DNA of 64,000 bases, from positions 107,866,479-107,930,478 of the forward strand of contig CM045997.1 of NCBI GenBank assembly GCA_025175895.1, read 5' to 3'. This document shows, in pieces, positions 45,738 to 58,013 of the stretch. Within the stretch, counting starts at the first letter, position 1; each line of letters opens with the position of its first letter. The notes below the pieces were generated by a model. It ran no database searches and was not told the DNA's origin. It worked only from the letters and a program-made list of their open reading frames with translations. The position numbers were made by a program, and so were the translations under genes. This stretch comes from Wurfbainia villosa. Lineage: Eukaryota > Streptophyta > Magnoliopsida > Zingiberales > Zingiberaceae.

Positions 45738-48410
45738 TGCATCTATATATATACAAATCACAATCATCCACATATATATATACATGCATATATGTATATA
45801 TATGGCAATATGCAAGACGCCATATGACACGGCAATGCAGCATGCATGGTCATGCCGGCTCACCCTAAAGCTACCACGACCCCAATGTGACCTCGGTGGC
45901 TCGACATGACAACTGTCCCAACTCAACACCAACCACTACTATCGAGTGGCCGAGTGGGCAGTATGATCGAGTAGCATATAAGCGTAAAGAGCAAGCTACC
46001 TGACGGGGGTCTCTGCTGTTGGCCACACCGACAGTCACTACCCATGAGTGGTCGAGTGTCACACACGCAGGACAACAGCATGCAAATCTAACTGCCACCG
46101 TCTATAATGGTAGAGTGCGGCAGAACAAATGCTTTGCCCTCACACCAGTTACTCCTCTAGGAGTAACCTGGGAGGCAGGATGACTGATGACCCTCTTAAC
46201 CAACAAGGGAGACTCCGTCGCCAGCATGCATGCAAATGACATGAATGCACAGTCACTCATGCAGACATCCACCACAAACTCTCTATTCTACAGAAAGTCA
46301 TAACAATCTGATCAATACACTCTCTATCCTGTAGAGAGTCGTACTTAACTTATCATAACACTCTCTATCCTATAGAGAGTCATACCAATCTGATCGACGC
46401 ACTCTCTATCCTACAGAGAGTCGTACTCAACTGATCTTAACAAGCCAGGACCACTGGTCCATAGCAACATACTAATCACAATTCACCTGACCATTTACAC
46501 ACACATGATCGGTAGTAAACATGCAATATAAGGGTATTGGAATCAATCCTACGTTCAGGACCTTACTTATCCACGGATGTCCTTTTTACCCAATTTACAA
46601 ATTAGGTCATCATTCGTATTCCATTATTTACACATAAGTAAACATTTATAGGTTTACTTACATCACAACTATAACTCCTAATCATGATGAGGGAAAATGT
46701 GATAACAACAATAGAGCATATAAAGCCAATGACAAAGTATCAAGTACAAGAATAAATAAGAACGGAGTCAAGGTAATATGATCATATAATATGATCATAC
46801 TTCTAAATCTGCATGCAACAACAACTACCTGACTAGGGTAGGAAATTACCCACCTGATATGAAGCTTGTATTAGCGATCCACACGTATGAACATCCATCA
46901 CTAATCAAAGTCTTGCCATTAACAATTAATTAGTTGTAGATCCAGCTCATCCAAACCCATATCTCAATGTTATGCATTCATAAATATTCAGATTCAGACT
47001 TACCCAACCTCATTTCATTCATCCACAACTTCTTCATCGGCTTAAGAAAATCCAATCTGTATCAAACAATATGACTTAAGCAACATCCAATTTCAATAGA
47101 CCTCTATAGATATATCAATCCTAATTCATCAATTGCATAACCAAACAACCACATAAAAATCCTTACCTAGCTTAGCATCAGTTGAACACAACCAAGGGAA
47201 TTCGTCGAAGCTTGCTGCTAAATGCCCAACTCCTCTTGCCTTGGCGATTAACTCTCATAGATGGTGGCCAATGAGTGAAGTGTGACGACAACGGTGATCA
47301 GGTACAGTGATGGCATCACCAAGCTGAGCTCACACTAATAGGGGTCGACAACCGATCCAAGTTGCAAATGGTATCAATGAGGGAAACTCTACAGAGGAAA
47401 GTCATAACGGAACCGATCAAGCTGTGAGGCAGAAGAAACAACCAGCGGAGGTTGGCTCGCCAGCAGAAGGGCAGCGGCTGATCACAGCTCGGTCGTGGCT
47501 CAGGGGCGTCGGACATAGAGCGATGGAGCTGCAACTGCTCTGGGCAGCGACACTTGCTGCTGTCGGCAGAACAAAGGGGCTGGAGTAACTAGCTAGAGCA
47601 AGAGACCGATGGAGATGGGGCAGGCAGCGTGCTCGAACTCATGGGCCGAAGGGATTGAATTGGGCGTCGGTGCTGTCTATCGGGCGACGAAGATCCAGCC
47701 CTAGAAATCGAGACCAAAGAAATCAGTGACTCCATCACCAAAGCTAGACTCACGGCGGCAGAGACGTGGCGGCGGTGACCGACGCGACGGGCTGGCTTGG
47801 GGCACCGGTGACCGCTTCAGCTGGAGGGCTCACATTAGTCGACGAGTGGGAAGAAAGGTTGTGCATGTGACTGTCGGCGGCAAATGTGCGACGCGCAGGG
47901 GTGACGGTGCTCGCGGGAATGGGGGAAAACACGACAATGGTGCTCGCATGGCTTGCCACGGTGCCACGATCGGCCGACAATTGAAGGGGTCGGCGGCGAG
48001 TGGGAAGATCAAGATCCGGCTACAACGAGGGGAGAAGAGGTTTCGGGTCGCGATTGAGGAATTTGGGGATCGAGGAATTGCGATTGGGAAGAAAAACTGT
48101 CGATCGAGAGTAATAAAGGAGGAGCAATTGGCGCTTGAAAGATTGAGAGGAGAAAAGCCAAATCGTGAGGGAATAGGAAAAATGAAAACATAAGGTTTTA
48201 TTAAAACTTAGGTTTATTAAACCTATTGACTTCTCAATAACATGATTTAAACAGGCCTTGTAAAAGCCTATTAAATCTTTCCCCAAAAATACCATAGAAA
48301 CTCTATTTAAATTTTAAAAAAAAATCTAAAAATATTGAAAAATTCCATATGATAATTTCTTAATTTAACAAGGGATATTTTATTATCATTTTATTTTCTG
48401 ATATCTTACA
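44872..48410 (-). repeat. 3' LTR of element E
   Basis: 3,539 bp, TGTCACGCCCCGAGAG to GATATCTTACA. Contains a (TA)n run (45678-45735), a hairpin array (46277-46437) and a GC-rich stretch (47250-48060) with overlapping frames on both strands that are not conserved protein. Confidence 0.92.
46277..46437. repeat. Tandem hairpin array in E 3' LTR
   Basis: Four units of actctctatcctgtagagag followed by t and a spacer; same family of array as in B but shorter. Confidence 0.9.
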
Positions 48411-48423
48411 TTCTCCCCTACTA
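48411..48423 (-). other. Polypurine tract of element E
   Basis: Minus strand agtaggggagaa directly before the LTR start TGTAAGATATC. Confidence 0.75.
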
Positions 48424-48539
48424 ATAAAAATTTGGTCCCCAAATTTCTACTCAAGTACGATGAGTAAGCAATGTCACACTGCTCGACTCAAGTACTTGAA
48501 GCAAAATCACACACCTCAAATACTCTCAATAGGGTACTG

Positions 48540-49170
48540 ATAGCCTCTAAAATCTACCACATACATATACTCTCAATAGACCTTCTAAAGCCTGAATAAT
48601 ACGTTCTGTCTAACCAACTACCTGAGGATGAACAACTGCACCAAAGTGGAGCTCTATACCTATGACTCATTGGAAACTTGCCAAAATCGTAAGGTAAATC
48701 CTGAATTGCTATCAGATACGATACTCAAAGATACTCCGTGAATTGGAAATCTGCTCACAGTATAAATCTATCAAGTGATTCAACAAATTCATCTTACGAA
48801 TCGGAAGAAAATGAGCAAACTTAGCTAATCGATCACCGATGATCCTAAATCGCATCAAGTCTTTTCCGAATTCTAGATAATCTCCCAACCCAGTCCATCG
48901 TACTCGGCTACCACTTCCATCTCAGTACATAACCCTACTGGTCACTAGTATTTCACTTTTACTAGTTGACACACCCAACGTCAGACTACGGAAACAACCA
49001 TGTCCTACATGTTGTTCCACCAACAAGAACGTTTCAAAACTCGCTATTTTCGGATACACTCCGAATAAATCTCAATCTCGAATGACGAGCCTCTTGTATC
49101 AACTCGTCCTGAAACTGAAACAACTCTGGGCCATAGTCTTCCTAAATCTAATGCAACTCCGGAACCCACT
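48540..49170 (-). pseudogene. pol: Integrase remnant of element E
   Basis: Minus strand near 48640-48560 reads H-P-Q-V-V-G-stop-T-E-R-I-I-Q-A-L-E-G-L-L, the decayed HPQTDGQSERTIQ block carrying the catalytic Glu. Other integrase fragments extend to about 49100. The integrase C-terminus and chromodomain present in B, C and D are absent; only about 130 bp separate this block from the LTR. Confidence 0.75.
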
Positions 49171-52100
49171 ATCCTTATTAGAGATGGGGAATTATCTTCT
49201 CATAAGAGAATTCCATCTACTGTCCAAAATCCACTCCACCACACACTCCGTGGGTGCATGGGAGACTATGGCGACCAATCTCCCTTGTTGCAATTGTCCG
49301 TGTTCCAACAATCTATAGTAGCTACCCAGTAGCTAGTCAAAACTCCATGAGCACTTCTGCTCCATACAACTACTACACATGATCATATCTGCTAGAACCA
49401 TGTCACGTGCCTAACAACTTATCTTGTAGTTTCTTAACCAACGTAAGCATAAGATACGTCTCATGCAACTGTATCAGAATTGCTCCATTCTTTGAAACGA
49501 TGCATCTGTGCACAACATCCTTCCATCCACACTGGAAGGAATAACTAACACTAATGTAAACTTCAATCATCATCTATGCCTTGAAACCTAGTTTCACAAG
49601 CTTCCGACCAAGTGATTTCCATCACCTTCTTGGTCAAACAAGTCTGTGGTATAGTAATGCTAAAAATATTCTATCCACATCTACAGTAATAACTAAATCA
49701 TACAAGGAAACCACCATCTACGGTGGCCGAGTGCGCAACTCTAACTATCACCATCAATAGTGGCCAAGTTACACAACTCTAACAACCACAAACTGATCCA
49801 ATCGTGTCCAGAATACACGATTTCTCAAATCCGTGGATGACTAAATCGTTAAATAGTCTAATAACATAATCATAATCTCATACAATTCATACTAAGTATG
49901 AAATTGTCGTCTCTACATACCTGCATCCTTTCTACTCTAGGCTGATGATATATCAATCATCACAACGACAATGATAATTGTATGACACCATGTCACTACA
50001 ATATTAACACACCAGTCGTAAACCAATCATAGAGTATACACAAGTGTCCTTAGCTGATCTAAACAAATCATCTATCCACAACGAAGGATATTCATTCACA
50101 ACAACTACTGTATTCCATCATCGATAATCGATGCATAATCTCAAAGGTCTATCTCTCTTTTAACAAAGAGTTCCGGATCTTCTCTAGAAGGAATATTGGG
50201 ACAGATAAATATCCCATCCAATACCTCCTATAATCGCAACTTACATTCTTCCAACTCCCATAGTGTTTAGTAACACTTATACCAATCAAATTATCACCCG
50301 ATATTGGGTCTTCAATATCGACACTATCTCCGCAATCATTCTGATTTCCTACTCCACTTGCCTATGCAGCAGTAAGCCTAGGAGTTCATCCAAAACTACA
50401 TCCAAATACTCTCGGATTATACGCACATCCGAGAGACATATCATACCATACTTCCAATAATTTAACTATCCGTACGGATATGTCTACAGTAAAGGTATGT
50501 CTATTAAAGTCCAAGGGCATCCCTTGACTTCTAAATTGTTGGTCAATATCTCACCTAATGGTAGAGATACCACCGACCCCCAAGTCGATGTATAGGAACC
50601 CTTCTAATCCGAACTAAGAATGTTCTAGACAGAGATACCTGTAAACTATAAGTATCTCTCAATATATTAACCCAGAGGGTAAACTAAAGTAATACTCTGA
50701 ACGATCAATCATCAACCGATCCGATCTAAGGGCTCCTCGCAGGTCTCGGCCTTTCCCCGAAAAGAACGGGATCAAATCCAATAGTCAGCGATAAAGCGGT
50801 CGCATTTCTGCGCCGAATGACCTGAGGTTTTTCCTGGATCATCTGATCCCATCACTTAATCCTACGAGCTGCAACTATAGAATACAGAATAGATACGACC
50901 ATCGTCGTATACTCTCTCCTCTGTACAAAGTCAATCCGCGTCTGGCGATAACTGCTATTGTTGTCTGCATGAGTCTTCTAAGATATCTTCTACTGATACT
51001 GCTGAGTATGTCACTTCCCCTGGAGGGAAGTATTAAGGAACTCCAACCACGTCTGAGGTAGTAGGTCACTGCTGGTGAGATAACCCCATCTTATGTGATG
51101 ATCTCTGCTGTGGAGACTTTGCATCATCCTCCTGAAACACCACTGATAGTCTTCAACTGAGTCTTCAAAGTACACCTCCTCAAATGTACTGGTTGCTTAC
51201 AATAGCAACAGATGAACTGATCCAACGGATAATTTGACTTTGCATGTCATCGTGTCCTGCACTGCACGCACATAATCTCTTCGGAGTCTTTCTTCTGATT
51301 TCGCTGATAACCTCAAACAGTTCTGACGATCTGCGGTTGGTCTTCTATAATCGGAAACACTTTCCAATAGTGGCTCGTGGCCTATGACTCTGATCTTGCT
51401 CCTTTTTCCCAACATTCAGAGGCTTCAAATTCCAATATCTAACTTGCAATGTCTGCTTATCGACCTCCAACTCTTAATATTTGTACAGAGTCATTTCTAA
51501 ACTCATGACTCGATCCCAGGTCTTTCGGCAAGATCTAATCGAAGATCTAGACATCCAAATCCAAATGTAAGCCAATAAACCGTGGGTGGCTTAAAACATC
51601 CAATCACATTCTTGAGTTATTAGGTGGTCGTAATCTCTGCAAGTCTCACGACTTTGCATGGTATTCCCATTACCGAACGATCATCTACTTAAAGCACAAG
51701 AATTCTCTAACAATAAGTCAAAGGAATAACACAGGGAAAATACTCTCTCTCAACATCAATAAACTATTATCAAGTGATATATTATTCCCCGAAGGTTCTT
51801 TCCTGCATTTACTACCAAGTACCAACTTGATCCTGATAATGGTATGCAACTAACTCCACTTTCTCTGTATAACATGAGTTAAGTACTCAAAAGTACCCTC
51901 CAAGTTATACAACCCAGTACAAACAACTCAGGGATCAAAATCCCTATGAAAATACCATAAACTAACCCTCTACTATCTGCATCAACAATAGCCTACTCAT
52001 CTTGTCCATTACCCAACAGGTAATGATCTGACTAGCATAATCAGTGAAAATCTCTAAGACTGTAGTCTTTGATTTTCCACTAGAAATGTGACGACTTGAC

Positions 52101-52562
52101 CCCTGCTTTCCGACTCGGTATCAGTCGGCTCTCAAAGGAAATTCACCTTTTCGACATAGGTTCAAGACTCACAGACTCAATAGGTCATTCTCGTGGTTAA
52201 CTCAAACCACGATTACGAATAATAACTAACATACTACATGTTATTCCCTGTTATAAATATTAAATGCATAACTAACATAACCGAGAGTATAAACCCTAAA
52301 GGCAACTCTGGCTGGTCGCCTCGGTGGACGACCCCTACTACAAGTCTGTACAGGTGTCATCACTCTGTCTGTATACACTTGTTGAACAAGTTTAGATAAA
52401 TCTCTAACTAGACTATAAGTTATCAGGAATTCTTACTTCCTGCTGCTCGGAGCTCAGGCCACTGTCAATCTCATCTCAGAAAACCAAAACCGAAAAATAA
52501 ATCGACTCCCGAGAATACAGGACTCGACAAAAACATCATTGTATGGCATTGCAGAACCAAGG
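49171..52562 (-). pseudogene. Decayed pol/gag interior of element E
   Basis: Homologous to B (19361-24790 without H) and C (29380-32060). A gag zinc knuckle remnant at 51226-51276 reads M-C-V-Q-C-R-T-R-stop-H-A-K-S-N-Y; the final Cys is again Tyr. No other domain can be named with confidence. Confidence 0.65.
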
Positions 52563-52574
52563 GCTCTGATACCA
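52563..52574 (-). other. Primer-binding site of element E (tRNA-iMet type)
   Basis: Minus strand TGGTATCAGAGC with spacer actttag before the LTR end at 52582. Confidence 0.9.
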
Positions 52575-52581
52575 CTAAAGT

Positions 52582-54456
52582 TGTCACGCCCCAAGAGGAT
52601 GCCGAGTCGAAAAGCAAACGGATGGCATCTCCCTGTACGTGGTAACATATCCTGTTAATACAAGACCCTTGGGCCCACAATCACAACATAATAAACATAA
52701 CAACAAAGCACAGCAGAAACTAATACAACCACAATACAAACCCTACACATAGTGCATACCAGTATGACTGACACCACAACATTAAGGGAACATCAGCAAA
52801 ACCCGAATCCACAAGTGTGCACATCACATAACACCATGAAAACTCCAAATACATAACCACATAACATACAGAAAACATACAGAGTAGGAAATTATCCACT
52901 TGATATGAAGCTTGTATTAGCGATCCACACGTACAAACATCCATCACTAATCAAAGTCTTGCCATTAACAATTAATTAGTTGTAGATCCAGCTCATCCAA
53001 ACCCACATCTCAATGTTATGCATTCATAAATATTCAGATTCAGACTTACCCAGCCTCGTTTCATTCATCCACAACTTCTTCATCAGCTTAAGAAAATCCA
53101 ATCTGTATTAAACAATATGACTTAAGCAACATCCAATTCCAATAAACCTCTATAGATATATCAATCCTAATTCATCAATTGCATAACCAAACAACCACAT
53201 AAAAATCCTTACCTAGCTTAGCATCAGTTGAACACAACCAAGGGAATTCGTCGGAGCTTGCTGCTAAATGCCCAACTCCTCTTGCCTTGGCAATTAACGC
53301 TCATAGCCGGTGGCCAATGAGTGAAGTGTGGCAACAGCGGTGATCAGGTACAGTGATGGCATCACCAAGCCGAGCTCACACTAATAGGGGTCGACAACCG
53401 ATCCAAGCTGCAAATGGTATCAGTGAGGGAAACTCTACAAAGGAAAGTCATAATGGAACCGATCAAGCTACGAGGCAGAAGAAATAGCCAACGGAGGTTG
53501 GCTCACCAGCAGGAGGGTAGCGGCTGATCGAAGCTCGGTCGAGGCTCAGGGGCGTCAGATGCAGAGCGATGGAGCTACAACTGCTCTGGGCAGCGACACT
53601 TGCTGCTATCGGCAGAACAGAGGGGCCGGAGTAACTAGCTAGAGCAGGCGGCCGATGGAGATGGGGCAGGCAGCGTGCTCGAACTCACAGGCCGAAGGGA
53701 TTGAATCAGGTGTCGACGGTGTCTATCGGGCGGCGAATATCCAGCCCTAGAAATCGAGACCGAAGAAATCGGCGACTCCATCACCAAAGTTGGACTCACG
53801 GCGGCAGTGACATGGCAGTGGTGACCGGTGCGGCGGGCTAGCTTGGGGCACCGGCGACCGCGTCGACTGGAGGGCTCACGGTGGTCGACGAGCGAGAAGA
53901 AAGGTTGCGCGTGCGACTGTCAGCGGCAAGTGTGCGACGTGCAGGGGCGACGGTGCTTGTGGGAATGGGGGAAAATGCGGCGATGGTGCTCACGTGACTT
54001 GCCACGGTGCCACAATCGGCCGACAATCGAAGGGGTCGGCGGCGAGTGGGAAGATCAAGATCCGGCTGCGATGAGGGGAGAAGAGGGTTCGAGTCGCGAT
54101 TGAGCAATTTGGAGATCGAGGAATCGCGATTGGGAAGAAAAACTGTTGATCGGGAGTAATAAAGGAGGAGCAATCGGTGCTTGAAAGATCAAGAGGAGAA
54201 AAGCCAAATCGTGAGGAAATAGGAAAAATGAAAACATAAGGTTTCATTAAAACTTAGGTTTATTAAACCTATTGACTTCTCAATAACATGATTTAAACAG
54301 GCCTTGTAAAAGCCTATTAAATCTTTCCCCAAAAATACCATAGAAACTCCATTTAAATTTTTAGAAAAATTCTAAAAATCTTGAAAAATTCCATATGATA
54401 ATTTCTTAATTTAACAAGGGGTATTTTATTATCATTTTATTTTTCGATATCTTACA
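52582..54456 (-). repeat. 5' LTR of element E with internal deletion
   Basis: 1,875 bp. It matches the 3' LTR up to about 52879 (cagaaaacatacag) and again from about 52882 (agtaggaaattatccac); the intervening 1.67 kb, which holds the AT run and hairpin array in the partner LTR, is gone. The right half (GC-rich region, GATATCTTACA end) is complete. Confidence 0.9.
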
Positions 54457-55143
54457 CACCATGCATACCGGTATGACTAACACCAAATTAAGCAAACGTC
54501 GTAACAAAACCAGAAAAGAACGGTACAACAACAGCAGTGTCCAACACTATAAATCATCATATAAAACCAAATCTATGACGAAACACCTACGATAAATCCA
54601 AAAGCTCGGACCCTCAGAGTTGAGATGAGACGATGCCAGCCAACGATGCTCCAAGCCGTCACAAAGACTTCTACCTGTTACTTGGGCGACAGAAAAACCC
54701 AAGGTCCATGGTGGTGAATATAACTCAGTGATAATATGAGAGAACATGTATATATCAAATATCACATGTAATTCAACAATATAATCTACAGGTACATCAG
54801 GTATACACCAGCATAGTATATAAATACATGCATATACTCCCTAAACAAAATGAACAGCGTAATGTGCAGACATACCTGGAAGTCTGCTACGCTACATATA
54901 TCCCCAATATACAATATGAAGAGTAATACTAACTCATACTATAATCATGATACAGGTCAAAGGTATCTAATGGTCCGACCAACAAATATACAGGTATCCG
55001 ACACAACCATATAACAGATACGAGTAGCATGTATGAAGATGATGTACAACAAAATGCAGCAAGCATAGTACAATCAAATGCAACATCACAATAAGTATAT
55101 ATATATATATATATTGCATCTATATATATACTAATCACAATCA

Positions 55144-55181
<38 letters not shown>

Positions 55182-56391
55182 AAACGTCATAAGACATGAC
55201 AATGCAGCATGTATAGTTATGTCTGCTCACCCCACAAGCTACCACGACCCCAGTGTGGCTTAGGTGGCACGACATGACAACTGCCCTAACTCAACTCATG
55301 GGTAGTGTCAGTCGGAGTTGCCAGCAGCTGGGACCCCCGTTGTGTAGCGAGCTCTTTACGCTCATATGCTACTTATTCATAATGCCCACTCGGCCACTCG
55401 AGAGTAGTGGTTGGTGTTGAATTAGGGCAGTTGTCATATCGTGCCACCTAGGTCACACTGGGATCGTGGTAGCTTGTGGGGTGAGCAGGCATGACCATGC
55501 ATGCCGCATTGTTGTGTCTTATGACATTTTGCATATTGTCATATATATACATATATGCATGTTGTGATGTTGCATTTCATTGTACTATGCTTGCTGCATT
55601 TTGTTGTACATCATCTTCATACATGCTACTCGCATCTGTTATATGGTTGTGTCGGATACCTGTATATTTGTTGGTCGGACTATTAGATACCTTTGACTTG
55701 TATCATGATTATAGTGTGAGTTAGTATTACTCTTCATGTTGTATATTGGGGATATATGCTCAGGTTGGATATATGTAGCGTAGCAGACTTCCAGGTATGT
55801 CTGCACTTTACGTTGTTCATTTTGTTTAAAGAGTATATGCATGTATTTATATACTATGCTGGTGTATACCTGATGTATCTATAGGTTATATTGTTGAATT
55901 ACATGTGATATTTGATATATACATGTTCTCTCATATTACCACTGAGTTATATTCACCACCACGGACCCTGGGTTTTTCTGTCACCCAAGTAACAGGTAGA
56001 AGTCTTCGTGATGGCTTGGAGCATCGTTGGCTGGCATCGTCTCATCTTAACTCTGAGGGTCCAAGCTTTTGGGTTTATCGTAGGTGTTTCGTGATGGATT
56101 TGGTTTTATATGATGATTTGTAGTGTTGGACACTGCTGTTGTTGTACCGTTCTTTTCTGGTTTTGTTACGGTGTTTGCTTAATTTTGTGTTAGTCATACC
56201 GATATGCATGGTGTGTGGTTTATATTGTAGTTGTGTTAGTTTCGTTGTGTTTTGTTATGTTGTATATTTACATTTATATATGTTATGGTTATTGTGGGCC
56301 CAAGAGCCTTGTATTAACAGGATATGTTGTCATGTACAAGGGAGATGTCGTCCGTTTGCTTTTCGGCTCGGCATACTCTCGGGGCGTCACA

Positions 56392-56424
56392 GGATGGACC
56401 TGTGTGGTCCACTTCAAGTTGGTC
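56392..56424. other. Short unassigned spacer
   Basis: 33 bp between the fold-back and element F. It may be a remnant of the D LTR; it contains the small inverted repeat gacctgtgtggtc. The last five bases, gtcag, would be the left target duplication of F. Confidence 0.4.
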
Positions 56425-57997
56425 AGTGTTAGGACCTGTGCGCCCGCTATAGGGGGTGAATAGCGTGTGCTTAAACGTAGATGGAATTTTATCGTGATCG
56501 TCTCTACAAAACTCGTTATGCGCAGCGGAATAGTAATAATAAAAGCAATAACGAATTGAAACAACCACGAAACACAAAGATATAACGTGGTTCAGAACTG
56601 AACGGTTCCTACTCCACAGATCGAGCTCTAAAGATCTCTAGCGATGCCAATGCAATCACTAATCACAAACACTCCTTCTCGACACAAGTCGGAGGCGGAG
56701 AAATCTCGTACAAACGTTCTTACAACAAAAAGAAATGAATACAAGCAAAATACAAGAGAGAAATACAATGTAACTAAAGAAAACTACTTTACAAGAGCTT
56801 TTGATTTGCTTGCTTTTGGTTGCCTTGAACTAGCCTTGAAGGACTGGAAAAGCACCGACTCTTCCCCTTTAAATCGCCCAAGAAAACCCTTTATTCAAGC
56901 CTTCCACGAACAGTTGCTTTTATCCTCCATTGGGCTGGATTTCCGTCTGGCAGTCGACTGCCATAAGGCCCCAATCGACTGCCAACACTGTAGCTATGAG
57001 ACAATGGCTCAATCCATGTTGGAAAAGTTCCAACGGTACAACATTGGTAGTCGATCCAATGCTTAGAGCCGATCGCTCTGCTACGGAGCATTCTCGCTCG
57101 CAACTCAATCGTAGTCGATCGTCATCCGCGCCGATCGTTGCCGACATCACCAATCGCCCAATGAGCGGTCACGCCAGAGCAATTCCAGCTCTTAAACGAC
57201 AGTCGAACTCAAGTCGACTCATGGCAGTCGAACCGGCCATAATGCTAGTCGACTGCCAACCTCAAAAATGAGGTTTTAACCCAAGTATGGTTCCCCCATA
57301 CTTGCTAGACCACCCTTAGCCTAGACCTAAGCCTTCTAGCCACCTCCATCAGCCTCACGCCTCTCAGATCCCTCCAAGTCATCCATGACTTATTCATCCA
57401 TCGCGCTAGCCTTCAGGTGCTTCCATCGGCTATGTCATGCTAACGGTGTCTACACCGCCAAGGCACATTGAACTTACGCCGCCAAGACTCCGCTTGGACT
57501 TTACACCACCAACCATTAGACTTATGCTGCCAAGACTTCACCCTTGGACTTTACGCCGCCAATATCAAACCCCTTAGACTTCTCACATGCCAAGACTCAA
57601 GCTTGGACTTTCCCTTGCCAACCCATGTTGGACTTTACATTGCCAAGACCCATGCTTGGACTTTCCCTTGTGTCAAGTACTCAAGACTTGGACTTTCCTA
57701 AATGCCAAGTGTCCCACTTGGACTTTCCATGCCAAGTACCCATGACTTGGACTTTACCTTGCCAAGACCCATGCTTGGACTTTCCCATAATCACATGGTC
57801 AACCCTAGTTAACCATCAAAGTCTCCCTCGAGTCAAACTCGAGTCCTGTCAATTATAACCCGAGTCGATTGTATAAATAATCTCCCCAAAACATATTAAC
57901 CAACATCAATGTTAAACATCAATGTCAAACCACTTTGTCAAACATCAAAACATCACTCGAGTCTGGTCAATCGTGACCTGGGCCGATTGCACCAACA
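56425..57997 (-). repeat. 3' LTR of element F
   Basis: 1,573 bp; plus strand TGTTAGGACCTGTGCGCCC to GATTGCACCAACA. Contains cagtcgactg palindromes (from 56951) and a CCAAG/CTTGG hairpin array (57478-57790). The plus-strand open frame at 56644-57066 recurs in the partner LTR but is antisense to the element and has no domain. Confidence 0.9.
57478..57790. repeat. CCAAG/CTTGG hairpin array in F 3' LTR
   Basis: About ten units of 25-45 bp, each ccaag + 7-11 nt + cttggactttccc or cttggactttacg. The two pentamers are inverted repeats, so each unit is a small stem-loop. Homologous arrays at 61798-62096 and 63140-63440. Confidence 0.9.
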
Positions 57998-58013
57998 ATC
58001 TCCCCCTTTTTGA
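57998..58013 (-). other. Polypurine tract of element F
   Basis: Minus strand aaaaagggggagat directly before the LTR start TGTTGGTGC. Confidence 0.85.

Larger units (their letters stand above)
44872..54456 (-). mobile_element. Gypsy (chromovirus) element E
   Basis: A 9,585-bp minus-strand element with exact 5-bp duplication cacca. 3' LTR 44872-48410, interior 48411-52581, priming site 52563-52574, 5' LTR 52582-54456. Same family as B and C. It is defective three ways: the 5' LTR has lost about 1.67 kb, the chromodomain and integrase C-terminus are missing, and the remaining gag-pol is untranslatable. Confidence 0.92.
44679..56391. repeat. Fold-back pair of Gypsy LTR segments, split by element E
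   Basis: Left arm 44679-44871 plus 54457-55303, starting TGTCACGCCCCGAGAG; right arm 55304-56391, ending CTCTCGGGGCGTCACA. Removing E leaves about 1 kb of LTR sequence followed by its own inverted copy. The right arm reaches about 115 bp further into the LTR than the left, so the centre near 55303 is asymmetric. No priming site follows the right arm. Flanks gaatg (44194-44198) and ggatg (56392-56396) agree at four of five bases, allowing the TRIM part plus the fold-back to have inserted as one unit in the D LTR. Confidence 0.85.

Noticed and set aside
47726..48193. 155-codon plus-strand frame rich in Arg/Gly
   Set aside because: Lies in the E 3' LTR; the equivalent region in the 5' LTR (53828-54103) is frameshifted, so no protein is conserved.
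56644..57066. 140-codon plus-strand frame conserved at 60990-61421
   Set aside because: It is antisense within the two LTRs of element F and has no recognisable domain.
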